Below, piece after piece: positions 10,411-16,964 of a DNA stretch of 64,000 nucleotides. Positions within the stretch are counted from its first letter, which is position 1. The number at the start of each line of letters is the position of its first letter. Both the position numbers and the translations under genes were made by a program. Under the pieces are notes generated by a model. The model was not told the origin of the DNA, searched no databases, and saw nothing but the letters and a program-made list of their open reading frames with translations. Source of the DNA: VMDJ01 sp038146785 (GTDB lineage Bacteria > Pseudomonadota > Gammaproteobacteria > Chromatiales > Chromatiaceae); NCBI GenBank assembly GCA_038146785.1, contig JAYQSI010000019.1:1-64000 (forward strand). Reading direction: 5' to 3'.

Positions 10411-11160
10411 TCAGAAAAACAATAGCTTAATGATAAAGGCGACTAGGGCGATGTTAAGTGTCCAGCGAATCCAATTTTCACCCTTGGTGATAGTGGTTTG
10501 GGCGCCTAAATAACCGCCAACAGCGTTACCCAGTGCTAACGATAGTCCGACAAACCATTCAAGCTGTAACTGGCTGGCAAATACCGCTAAAGCGACAAAG
10601 GTGTAGATCAAGATCACAAACACCTTATAAACGTTGGTCAGAACAAGATTTAGCCCCATCACGCGGTGCAGAATCGGCATCAAGATAAAGCCAACACCAA
10701 TTTGAATAAAACCACCCCAGAAGCCCGCACCAATCATCAAGATGTGACCTAGCACGAGGCGTTGTGGTTCTTCGCCACCTTGTTTTTTGTCACCTTTGCC
10801 GAAATTACCTTTCCACATGATGATCATCATGCCGGCCATGATGATTGCCAGAATGCGGTTGAACCATTCACCATCGAGAGATACGCCAACTTGTGCACCG
10901 AATACCGCGCCTATCGAGGCGGCAACGGAGAGTGACAAGCTGAGCTTAAAATTATGGAAACCTTTTTTTGCAAACGTCGCCACAGCGGTGATGTTTTGCA
11001 GAATGATCGCTAAACGGTTTGTGCCATTCGCTACAGGTCCTGGCATGCCCATAAAGATCATGATGGGCACGGTGAGCATTGAGCCTCCACCCGCTAAAAC
11101 GTTCAGCCAACCAGCAACGATACCGACCAAGCTCAGTACAACGATTTCCCAGATTTCCAT
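10411..11160 (-). CDS. TSUP-family permease (TauE/SafE)
   Basis: 249-aa membrane protein of the TauE/SafE (TSUP) family, associated with transport of sulfite, sulfonates or other small anions. The N-terminal repeat has the family signature GWLNVLAGGGSMLTVP with the NGTNRLAI motif, and the second half repeats it (GFWGGFIQIGVGFILMP, then VLTNVYKVFVILIYT). About eight TM segments. The ATG at 11160 has an AGGGG site. It stands alone between the pump operon and the channel gene; the substrate is unknown. Confidence 0.88.
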   Translation of the reverse strand: MEIWEIVVLSLVGIVAGWLNVLAGGGSMLTVPIMIFMGMPGPVANGTNRLAIILQNITAVATFAKKGFHNFKLSLSLSVAASIGAVFGAQVGVSLDGEWFNRILAIIMAGMMIIMWKGNFGKGDKKQGGEEPQRLVLGHILMIGAGFWGGFIQIGVGFILMPILHRVMGLNLVLTNVYKVFVILIYTFVALAVFASQLQLEWFVGLSLALGNAVGGYLGAQTTITKGENWIRWTLNIALVAFIIKLLFF

Positions 11161-11218
11161 GAATCCCCTAGATGATGGCTAACGTGATGTCAGACCATAG
11201 GAATGGGCAAAGAGAGTG

Positions 11219-12118
11219 TTAATCCTCGAGCGGCGTGGTTCGAGAATGAATGACCTTTTCCGGTGCGCGCTCAAGCTCGCTTTGGTTTTGGTTTAAGGCT
11301 TGCACGTATTCAGCAAAGCCGACCAAATCGACACGGGGGTAAGGAATAGTGATGCTCGAGGCGTCAAAGGCTTTCTTAATGTCTTCGAGGACTTCAAGTG
11401 TTGAGGCTTTAGCGGTGCCTTGTTCAACCCAGAAGCGAACCAAGATATTCACGCCGTATTCACCAAAGCTTTCGACGCCCACTAGGTAGCCTTCATCAGA
11501 GAGAACGCGCTGTGAGTTATCAAGCACCTTTTCGATAACCGATTTAGCGTTATCGAGATCATCTTCATAAGCGATCGAAACAATCAGATCGAGGCGGCGC
11601 TTATCAAAGACCGAGTAGTTGATCAGGTTTGAACCAAATACCGTGCTATTAGGTAGCGTCACACGACGGCTATCGAAGGTTTTAATCGTTGTGGTGAATA
11701 GACCAATCTTTTCGACATAGCCCGCGACATCGCCCACTTCGATATGGTCGCCTTTGCGGAAGAGGTGATTTACCGCAATCAAAATGCCTGAAGCTAACGC
11801 GCTTAGCGAGTCTTTTAGGGCAAGACCAATGGCTAAACCAATCGCACCGACAGCAGCGATAAGCGCAGAGGTGTCCACACCGGCTGCACTGAGTAAACCA
11901 ATAACAATGAAAGCGTAGATAAAGAGCTTTACTGAGGTGGCGAGGAAGTCAGTGACGATCTCGTCCATCTTGAACTTGCGCTGCATCAGCGCAGCACGTG
12001 ATTTGATAAAGCGGGGGAGTGCCCAGCTCAGTACCACCAAGATGCCGATGACGATACCGGTCTCGCCTAAACGAATCAGAGTCTCTTCAGGGATGCTGTC
12101 GAAATTGAAACCAAACAT
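11219..12118 (-). CDS. Small-conductance mechanosensitive channel, MscS family
   Basis: 299-aa MscS-type channel that releases solutes on hypo-osmotic shock. Three N-terminal TM helices; the pore-lining TM3 is the Ala/Gly-rich segment ALIAAVGAIGLAIGLALKDS, followed by the beta domain (FRKGDHIEVGDVAGYVEKI) and the alpha/beta C-terminal cage. I start it at 12118 (MFGFNFDSIPEE) because the longer frame to 12193 adds a Ser/Phe-rich tail unlike the family. Length matches typical MscS (about 290 aa). Confidence 0.92.
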   Translation of the reverse strand: MFGFNFDSIPEETLIRLGETGIVIGILVVLSWALPRFIKSRAALMQRKFKMDEIVTDFLATSVKLFIYAFIVIGLLSAAGVDTSALIAAVGAIGLAIGLALKDSLSALASGILIAVNHLFRKGDHIEVGDVAGYVEKIGLFTTTIKTFDSRRVTLPNSTVFGSNLINYSVFDKRRLDLIVSIAYEDDLDNAKSVIEKVLDNSQRVLSDEGYLVGVESFGEYGVNILVRFWVEQGTAKASTLEVLEDIKKAFDASSITIPYPRVDLVGFAEYVQALNQNQSELERAPEKVIHSRTTPLED

Positions 12119-12180
12119 GGGCTGATCTCTTGATGGGAAAAACAGTGACATAACTTTAGCACTTAAGGAATTCGAGGCGA

Positions 12181-12214
12181 AAAAAAACTGCACCGCCCGA
12201 AAGCAGTGCAGTTT
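12181..12214 (-). terminator. Rho-independent terminator for the 84-aa exported protein gene
   Basis: Stem AAACTGCAC / GTGCAGTTT (12185-12193 with 12206-12213) followed on the minus strand by a T run, 30 bases after the stop of the upstream gene. Confidence 0.85.
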
Positions 12215-12243
12215 GGATTAGCGAGAGATCGCTACGCTAAGAA

Positions 12244-12498
12244 TTAGATTTTCTTAGCTGCTGATACCATGCCTTCGCCGGTAACAGTCAAAGTCACTTC
12301 ATCACCTGGGTTCAAACCTTCCAAAGCTTTCTCGTCGTCTGCTTCGTACTCAGTTTTCACAGAGTTTTCGATTAGGGTGATCTTGCCAGCGTCAGCATCC
12401 ACTTCGTGGATTTTTCCAGTGTGTGCAACATCCGCTGCGAAAGCAGAACCTGCAAACAAAGCAGTAGCCAATACAAATGCAATTGAAGAACGTTTCAT
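12244..12498 (-). CDS. Small periplasmic protein, DUF1344-like
   Basis: 84 aa from the ATG at 12498, which has a good AAGGA site. Signal peptide MKRSSIAFVLATALFAGSAFA, then a short acidic beta-rich domain (HTGKIHEVDADAGKITLIEN...GLNPGDEVTLTVTGEG) that resembles DUF1344/OB-like periplasmic proteins. Function unknown. The same frame stays open upstream to 12720, but that stretch has a composition unlike coding sequence and would place the signal peptide internally, so I exclude it. It ends in a clear terminator. Confidence 0.75.
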   Translation of the reverse strand: MKRSSIAFVLATALFAGSAFAADVAHTGKIHEVDADAGKITLIENSVKTEYEADDEKALEGLNPGDEVTLTVTGEGMVSAAKKI

Positions 12499-12733
12499 GA
12501 TGTTTTCCTTTTGGAAAAGTGAGCCGAAGCTCGTGGTTGTTTCGATGTACTCATGGCAAGCGTCAGCGTTTCCATAAACACCGGAGGAGTGAACAACACA
12601 GACACTCGTACAGGGGTTGTTGTTGGCGTGGAATCGCATACCAATGAATGGGGGTAGCGTCATCGTGATTAGGCGGCACAGTGCAGCGCCTGCTAAACGA
12701 GCAGAGTTAAGACTCGACATGAGAGAGCTCTTT

Positions 12734-12901
12734 TTACGCGCGAGTAGTCAGTCGAAGATCGACTGCGATGACGAAAGAAGTAACCGGTGAATGCTCAGAA
12801 ATGTCAGATGGAAAAGCTGAGGCAAAAGTCGCCAGAGCCGTCGTAGGGATGTTTACGAAGAGCGCGAAAGTCAGCAGATAAACCGAATAACGCTTGAGCA
12901 C
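12734..12901 (-). CDS. Candidate small exported protein, GTG start
   Basis: A 55-aa frame starting at a GTG (12899-12901), preceded at ideal spacing by AAGGAGTACCCT. The N-terminus looks like a signal peptide (LKRYSVYLLTFALFVNIP, then TTALA), and the remainder is about 30 residues ending LTTRA. It fills part of the otherwise empty 12.5-13.0 kb gap, ahead of the DUF1344-like gene on the same strand. The strong ribosome site plus signal peptide support it; the short low-information mature part argues for caution. I know no family for it. Confidence 0.45.
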   Translation of the reverse strand: MLKRYSVYLLTFALFVNIPTTALATFASAFPSDISEHSPVTSFVIAVDLRLTTRA

Positions 12902-12996
12902 AGGGTACTCCTTAAAAAGCGGCGCTAATGTACGTCCGCGCGAGAAAAACTGTCAATAGATTTTCAGCACACAACGAAAATATTTTTAAACGCGCT

Positions 12997-13293
12997 TTAT
13001 TTAACTGAGCGGGCGTTGATTTGATAGGTCGCGCTTCGAGGGGTGCCGGTGCGTGAGATCAGCTCGAGTGACTCCAAGGCACGCAAGCTTTTATAAAACT
13101 GTGCGCGAGAAATGACTAAACCTTCCTCGCTGATCAACTCGTTCAATTCATCATAGGTGACCTTAGTTAGCCCCTTTTTAGAGGTCTCTACCAGCAGCAT
13201 ATAAATCATCCGATCGGATTCGGTGAGGGATTGAAGATTGAGCTCTTTGGTGGCATCCCAGAGAAGGCGAACAAGTTTGGCGTAAGTGGACAT
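12997..13293 (-). CDS. Small winged-helix-like regulator or replication-type HTH protein
   Basis: 98 aa. The N-terminal half is helical (SLTESDRMIYMLLVE), then a predicted helix-turn-helix (TYDELNELISEEGLVISRAQFYKSL) and a likely beta-wing (LELISRTGTPRSATYQI). This resembles winged-helix DNA-binding domains; I do not recognise the exact family. It is divergent from a small gene at 13518, and the shared 224-base gap contains a 14-bp perfect inverted repeat that could be its operator. No neighbouring target suggests its role. Confidence 0.6.
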   Translation of the reverse strand: MSTYAKLVRLLWDATKELNLQSLTESDRMIYMLLVETSKKGLTKVTYDELNELISEEGLVISRAQFYKSLRALESLELISRTGTPRSATYQINARSVK

Positions 13294-13362
13294 TTCTGTA
13301 ATTATGAATTATTAGTTATTGTTGTGACGCCCATTATCGGGAGTTAAGTCACTGTTTCAAGA

Positions 13363-13443
13363 GCTTTTATCAAAAAAATGACACAAAATTTTTTGGCCGA
13401 ATTTTTACTGAGAATTACGCCTGTCCTAGTTTTTGATAAAAGC
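13363..13443. promoter_or_regulatory. 14-bp perfect inverted repeat in a divergent intergenic region
   Basis: GCTTTTATCAAAAA at 13363-13376 and its exact reverse complement at 13430-13443, 53 bases apart, between the winged-helix gene and the divergent 67-aa gene. The rest of the gap is AT-rich. Binding site for the adjacent regulator is an inference. It could also fold as a long-loop RNA hairpin in the 67-aa gene's leader. Confidence 0.5.
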
Positions 13444-13517
13444 AGACTTAGCCTCAAGGTCTACGCTTATATTGCGGCGCAATAGCGCCACTTAAGTGCA
13501 CCTAAGGAGATCCGGTT

Positions 13518-13721
13518 ATGTTTTTAAAAGAAGAATTGCTCGAAGAGCTAGAAGCAGCCAAGCATTGCATTGAGATGGCTGAAATGAATATTAGTCACGC
13601 CAAAACACGCGACGCGATCCTCGCGGTTTTAAATAAACGTATCTTGGAGTTGCAAGCCGATGTTGATGCAACGCTCGCGGCCAAAGAGTTTGGTGATGAC
13701 ATGATGATGGATGTGGCCTAG
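13518..13721 (+). CDS. Small acidic helical protein, unknown function
   Basis: 67 aa with a strong AAGGAGAT site and a terminator right after the stop, so clearly a gene. The protein is highly charged and predicted all-helical (EELLEELEAAKHCIEMAE, then NKRILELQADVDATL), with one Cys and a Met/Asp-rich tail (DDMMMDVA). No domain recognised; it could be a small coiled-coil partner. It shares its 5' region with the divergent winged-helix gene. Confidence 0.7.
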   Translation: MFLKEELLEELEAAKHCIEMAEMNISHAKTRDAILAVLNKRILELQADVDATLAAKEFGDDMMMDVA

Positions 13722-13737
13722 GGGAAGGCAAAAAATT

Positions 13738-13763
13738 AAAGCGGCCACTGGCCGCTTTTTTAT
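13738..13763 (+). terminator. Bidirectional terminator
   Basis: Stem AAAGCGGCC / GGCCGCTTT with a 3-base loop; T runs on both strands. Serves the 67-aa gene (plus) and the converging GDCCVxC gene (minus), whose stop codon at 13760-13762 overlaps the T run. Confidence 0.9.
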
Positions 13764-13915
13764 TGTCCGCAACAACTGTTGTTGTCTTCTTGAATAGGTG
13801 GACAGGGAACATCGCCATAAGAACAGAAAACACAGCAGTCACCTTTTAATGGCTTAAGTAGAGTTCCACAAAAGGTGCACTCATAAAACCACATGCACAC
13901 ATCAGTCGGCACCAT
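13760..13915 (-). CDS. GDCCVxC-domain small protein, 5' end apparently truncated
   Basis: 51 aa from the ATG at 13915. It matches the conserved C-terminal part of the GDCCVxC (seleno)protein family as I recall it: PTDVCMWFYECTFCG, then GDCCVFCSYG and VPCPPIQ, ending NNSCCGQ. That is nine Cys in 51 residues, suggesting metal or redox chemistry; the function of the family is not known to me. Family members normally have an N-terminal CPxCG-type pair before the PTD motif; here that part is absent, and the upstream sequence belongs to the AT-rich integrase-bearing stretch. A one-base shift in the AAAA at the start would extend the frame to an ATG at 13971 but would not restore the Cys pair. All Cys codons are TGC/TGT; no in-frame TGA. 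Confidence 0.7.
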   Translation of the reverse strand: MVPTDVCMWFYECTFCGTLLKPLKGDCCVFCSYGDVPCPPIQEDNNSCCGQ

Positions 13916-13972
13916 TTTCCTTGGTACACCTTAGGTAACCCGCTGAATTCATTAAGAATTCTTTTAGTCATG

Positions 13973-14371
13973 CTATTTGATTGATTTCGCCGCCTGAATA
14001 TCACCCTTGTGAATACAGAAGTGCCAAGGAGAGTTTCTTCGAATTAGTTCTGAATTAGCCTGAAGGGTAATTTTTGTTCCCGTTGAACCGAAGAGAACAT
14101 TTCGTAGCTTCTGATTTCTTGCTTCAAAGTTTTCAGGGTGTTTAGATTTTAGCTCATCTATATACGAATGAATTTTTTGTTCAAGTTGAAATTTTGAAGC
14201 AGGTGAAACTGATGCGCCACTAACAACTTGTACGGCTAATAGTGAGTGGTAAGCAGCAATCCCGGCAATTTCATGACGTTTTGGAATTAACGATTTGGTT
14301 TTGATTACTCTCCAAACTAAGAATAATAAAACAAGCGAAATTACTAATGACGTTTGCACCGGTATCCCCAA
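13973..14371 (-). CDS. Hypothetical single-pass membrane protein
   Basis: 132 aa. One N-terminal TM helix (TSLVISLVLLFLVWRVI), then a basic, partly helical region and a C-terminal segment with no motif I recognise. More AT-rich than its surroundings, and flanked by a truncated gene and an integrase stub, which suggests it arrived as cargo of an integrated element. No convincing ribosome site. Confidence 0.45.
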   Translation of the reverse strand: MGIPVQTSLVISLVLLFLVWRVIKTKSLIPKRHEIAGIAAYHSLLAVQVVSGASVSPASKFQLEQKIHSYIDELKSKHPENFEARNQKLRNVLFGSTGTKITLQANSELIRRNSPWHFCIHKGDIQAAKSIK

Positions 14372-14425
14372 GATAGCGAATTAAATAAAGTTTATATCCT
14401 CTATCGAGTGGGGTAAGCAACTTTT

Positions 14426-14725
14426 TTAAGTTTTAGTTTGAACCATTTTAAGCATCCACTCATATTTAATTCGGAATGGATATCCCTCCCCATACCTCTC
14501 ACCAACACTAGACTTACTCCATCCACCCAATTCATTTATGAGTTCTGAGGGGCATTGAATTGCTCTTAAACGGTCTCTAAAGCTATGCCTTAAAGAATGG
14601 ATAACGTAATCTGTGCTTAGATTTCTTTTTAACCATGTATTCAATGCGGCGCTTGCTGAGTTAGATTTTGTAGTTGATGAATTACAGTAAGAGGGGAATA
14701 GGTAATCACTTGTGGACAGTATCAA
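14426..14725 (-). pseudogene. Tyrosine recombinase (phage-type integrase), C-terminal remnant
   Basis: About 100 residues of the integrase catalytic domain. It keeps the HxLRH box (YVIHSLRHSFRDRLRAI), the GGWSKSSVGERYGEGY segment with the candidate nucleophile Tyr, and a short tail. The N-terminal DNA-binding domain and the first catalytic Arg are missing. The frame stays open upstream (KGQVGRKALILSTS) straight into the truncated tRNA-Arg, so the break lies at the tRNA junction. It is a remnant of an element that used the tRNA as its attachment site. Almost certainly inactive. Confidence 0.8.
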
Positions 14726-14731
14726 TGCCTT

Positions 14732-14786
14732 ACGTCCGACCTGCCCCTTAGGAGGGGGCTGCTCTATCCAGCTGAGCTACTAGGGC
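14732..14786 (-). pseudogene. Truncated tRNA-Arg(CCT), ends in the T-arm
   Basis: On the minus strand: acceptor 5' strand GCCCTAG, D-arm GCTC-AGCTGGATA-GAGC, anticodon arm GCCCC-CTCCTAA-GGGGC (anticodon CCT), variable AGGTC and the 5' T-stem GGACGT. After that it runs into integrase coding sequence instead of a T-loop, and no matching 3' acceptor strand or CCA is found nearby. It cannot form a tRNA as it stands. An intact tRNA-Arg(TCT) at 50470 could decode AGG by wobble. Confidence 0.85.
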
Positions 14787-14879
14787 GTGTAAGTAAGAAA
14801 ATGCCTTTAAACTAATATATCTAATTGTCTTGGTTTTTATAACACTTCTTTTAAAGCAAAACACAACTGAATTTAAAAC

Positions 14880-14985
14880 AGCTTCTATCTATTAATTCTC
14901 TATCAGCACTTTTCAAGGGGGAATATGACTTCCTAATTAGCTACTACTATTCATTCTCTATCAGCACTTTCTCAAGGGGGGAACT
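14880..14985 (+). repeat. Tandem duplication of the carbonic anhydrase leader and ribosome site
   Basis: Two near-identical units offset by 58-59 bases. The shared core ATTCTCTATCAGCACTTT continues to TCAAGGGGG(G)AA (14895-14923 and 14953-14983); both units are preceded by AGCT. Both end in a G-rich ribosome site and an ATG. The first opens only ATG ACT TCC TAA; the second is the true start of the carbonic anhydrase gene. Confidence 0.85.
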
Positions 14986-15567
14986 ATGAGTGCAATCGTT
15001 AAAGAAGTAGAAGCAGCAAATGCCGATTATGTAGCAAATTTCGGTGATAAAGGTGAGCTTCCAATGCCACCAGGTCGCCATTTTGCCATCCTAACTTGTA
15101 TGGATGCTCGGTTAGATCCGGCCAAATACGCAGGTTTGGCAGAGGGTGATGCACACGTGATTAGAAATGCTGGTGGTCGTGCAAGTGATGACGCGATTCG
15201 CTCACTAGTCATCTCTTATAAGTTGCTTGGTACCCGAGAATGGTTTGTTATTCATCACACTGATTGCGGTATGGAAACCTTCACCAGTGAAATCATGGGT
15301 GATTTGTTATCAGGTAGTCTGAAAACCTCATCAGTTGACGAAAGCGGTTGGCACGACTGTAATTGTGGTGGTGGCACAAATGATGGAAAGTACATTAACT
15401 GGCTGACAATCTCTGACAATGCGAAGAGTGTTGTTGAAGATGTTCAACGGATTCGCAGTAATTCAATGGTTCCATCGGATATCCCTATCTATGGTTACAT
15501 CTACGACTGTAAGACCGGTAAGTTAGTTGAGGTGCCTGAGGCTACGGCTGCCGGAAAAGCATCTTAA
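14986..15567 (+). CDS. Beta-class carbonic anhydrase
   Basis: 193 aa, interconverting CO2 and bicarbonate. Zinc ligands are visible: CMDARLD (Cys and the Asp/Arg dyad, about residue 38) and HHTDCGM (His and Cys, about residues 91-94), with RNAGGRASDDAIRSL between. The middle insert carrying CNCGGG is unusual. It sits beside the cut tRNA and has a duplicated leader upstream and its own terminator downstream, so it is a single-gene unit. Confidence 0.93.
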   Translation: MSAIVKEVEAANADYVANFGDKGELPMPPGRHFAILTCMDARLDPAKYAGLAEGDAHVIRNAGGRASDDAIRSLVISYKLLGTREWFVIHHTDCGMETFTSEIMGDLLSGSLKTSSVDESGWHDCNCGGGTNDGKYINWLTISDNAKSVVEDVQRIRSNSMVPSDIPIYGYIYDCKTGKLVEVPEATAAGKAS

Positions 15568-15588
15568 TTATTGAGAGGACTCAATCGG

Positions 15589-15613
15589 ACCCCGTCAACT
15601 GACGGGGTTTTTT
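15589..15613 (+). terminator. Rho-independent terminator after carbonic anhydrase
   Basis: Stem ACCCCGTCA / TGACGGGGT with a 2-base loop, followed by a T run. Confidence 0.92.
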
Positions 15614-15660
15614 GTGCTTTTTATTTAATTAGAAGCCTAACAAGGGCGGTATAGTGAAGT

Positions 15661-15996
15661 ATGCGCATTGCTTGTTTCACACTGTTACTTTTACTGCTGA
15701 GCCAGGTGTCTGCTGAGACATCAGTAGAAGCCTATCGCGTGAATATCGCGAGTCATCAAAATGGCCTTTACACCTTAACCGATGGCTCGGTTGTGGCACG
15801 CGATGTGTTGGATGATGTGTGTTATCTCACTCGAAACGAGCAAGCGATTCTTTATAAGGATGAAAAGGGTTGGCGCTTGTGTGTCGATCATGCGAATTAT
15901 GCGGTTGAGTTTGTTCGCCAACTCAGCGGGTATGCTGCACATCCCTTAAGCGTAAATTCATTATCTGAGGTGGAATCCCTCGATATGTGTCACTGA
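15661..15996 (+). CDS. Hypothetical secreted protein upstream of arsS
   Basis: 111 aa. Signal peptide MRIACFTLLLLLLSQVSA, then a short mature domain with three Cys (DVCYLTRNEQ, WRLCVDHANY, and a C-terminal MCH). No family recognised. It ends within a few bases of arsS and may be translated as its first cistron, but a direct link to arsenosugar synthesis is not shown. Confidence 0.65.
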   Translation: MRIACFTLLLLLLSQVSAETSVEAYRVNIASHQNGLYTLTDGSVVARDVLDDVCYLTRNEQAILYKDEKGWRLCVDHANYAVEFVRQLSGYAAHPLSVNSLSEVESLDMCH

Positions 15997-16007
15997 GTTG
16001 TAGATCG

Positions 16008-16964
16008 ATGCTTGATACCCGCGACCGATTATTCCCAGGAACCTTTCCTACTATTCAGCGTAGTGATTTGACGACCTTGCAGGTCAATTTGGGTTACTTG
16101 TGTAATCAGCAATGTCAGCACTGCCATGTGAATGCGGGACCGAAACGCACTGAGTTGATGACAGCTGAAACGATTGAGGTTGTGAAAGCAGCCCTAAATC
16201 ACCCAGGTATTCAAACCTTGGACCTCACTGGTGGTGCGCCGGAGATGAATCCTCATTTTCGTGAGCTTGTGAGTTATGCCCGTGGCTTGGGTGTAACGGT
16301 GCTTGATCGTTGCAACCTGACTATTTTGAGCGAGCCGGGATACGAAGATTTGGCTGAGTTCTTAGCGGAGCAGCAGGTGCAGGTGGTGGCGTCTTTGCCG
16401 TGTTACCTGCAAGAGAACGTTGATACACAACGTGGCAAAGGTGTCTTTGATGGCAGCATGATCGGGCTGCAAAAACTCAATGCACTCGGTTATGGCAAAG
16501 CAAACAGTGAGCTGACGCTAAGTTTGGTCTACAACCCGATAGGTGCACATTTACCGCCACCGCAAGCTGCGCTTGAAAAGGACTACCGAGAAAAGCTCGC
16601 TGAGCATGCCATTGAGTTCACGCAATTGCTCACGATTGCCAATATGCCGATTCAACGCTTTGGCAGTATGTTGGCCTCCAAAGGTGAGTTCGAGAGCTAT
16701 CTCGATACGCTTAAGATGGCGCATCAGGATGCCAACTTAGACGCGGTGATGTGTCGCAGCTTGATCAGTATTGATTGGCAAGGTTATGTGTATGACTGCG
16801 ACTTCAATCAGATGTTAGATCTTCCACTGGCTGCGCAAGCTAAGCGTCACCTGCGTGACCTTCAGTTAGATCAGTTAAAGGATTTGCCGATTGCGATCGC
16901 TGATCATTGTTATGGATGTACAGCCGGTCAGGGCAGTAGTTGCGGCGGCGCCTTGAGTGATTGA
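16008..16964 (+). CDS. arsS: Arsenosugar biosynthesis radical SAM protein ArsS
   Basis: Radical SAM enzyme of the TIGR04167 / ArsS family, implicated in joining the adenosyl moiety to methylated arsenic in arsenosugar synthesis. The [4Fe-4S] motif is CNQQCQHC within LGYLCNQQCQHCHVNAGP; TGGAPEMN follows as the GGxPE-type SAM loop. The Cys-rich C-terminus (YDCDFNQML, CYGCTAGQGSSCGG) is diagnostic. I start at the ATG at 16008 (MLDTRDRLFPG), which fits family N-termini better than a GTG at 15987. It overlaps the next gene by one base (TGATG). No arsM is next to it. Confidence 0.9.
   Translation: MLDTRDRLFPGTFPTIQRSDLTTLQVNLGYLCNQQCQHCHVNAGPKRTELMTAETIEVVKAALNHPGIQTLDLTGGAPEMNPHFRELVSYARGLGVTVLDRCNLTILSEPGYEDLAEFLAEQQVQVVASLPCYLQENVDTQRGKGVFDGSMIGLQKLNALGYGKANSELTLSLVYNPIGAHLPPPQAALEKDYREKLAEHAIEFTQLLTIANMPIQRFGSMLASKGEFESYLDTLKMAHQDANLDAVMCRSLISIDWQGYVYDCDFNQMLDLPLAAQAKRHLRDLQLDQLKDLPIAIADHCYGCTAGQGSSCGGALSD

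Noticed and set aside
12499..12720. In-frame N-terminal extension of the DUF1344-like gene (74 extra residues)
   Set aside because: Places the signal peptide internally, and the composition is not coding-like; the ATG at 12498 has the ribosome site.
13921..13971. Upstream ATG extension of the GDCCVxC gene
   Set aside because: Needs a base change, and the extension lacks the CPxCG motif expected, so it does not restore the family N-terminus.
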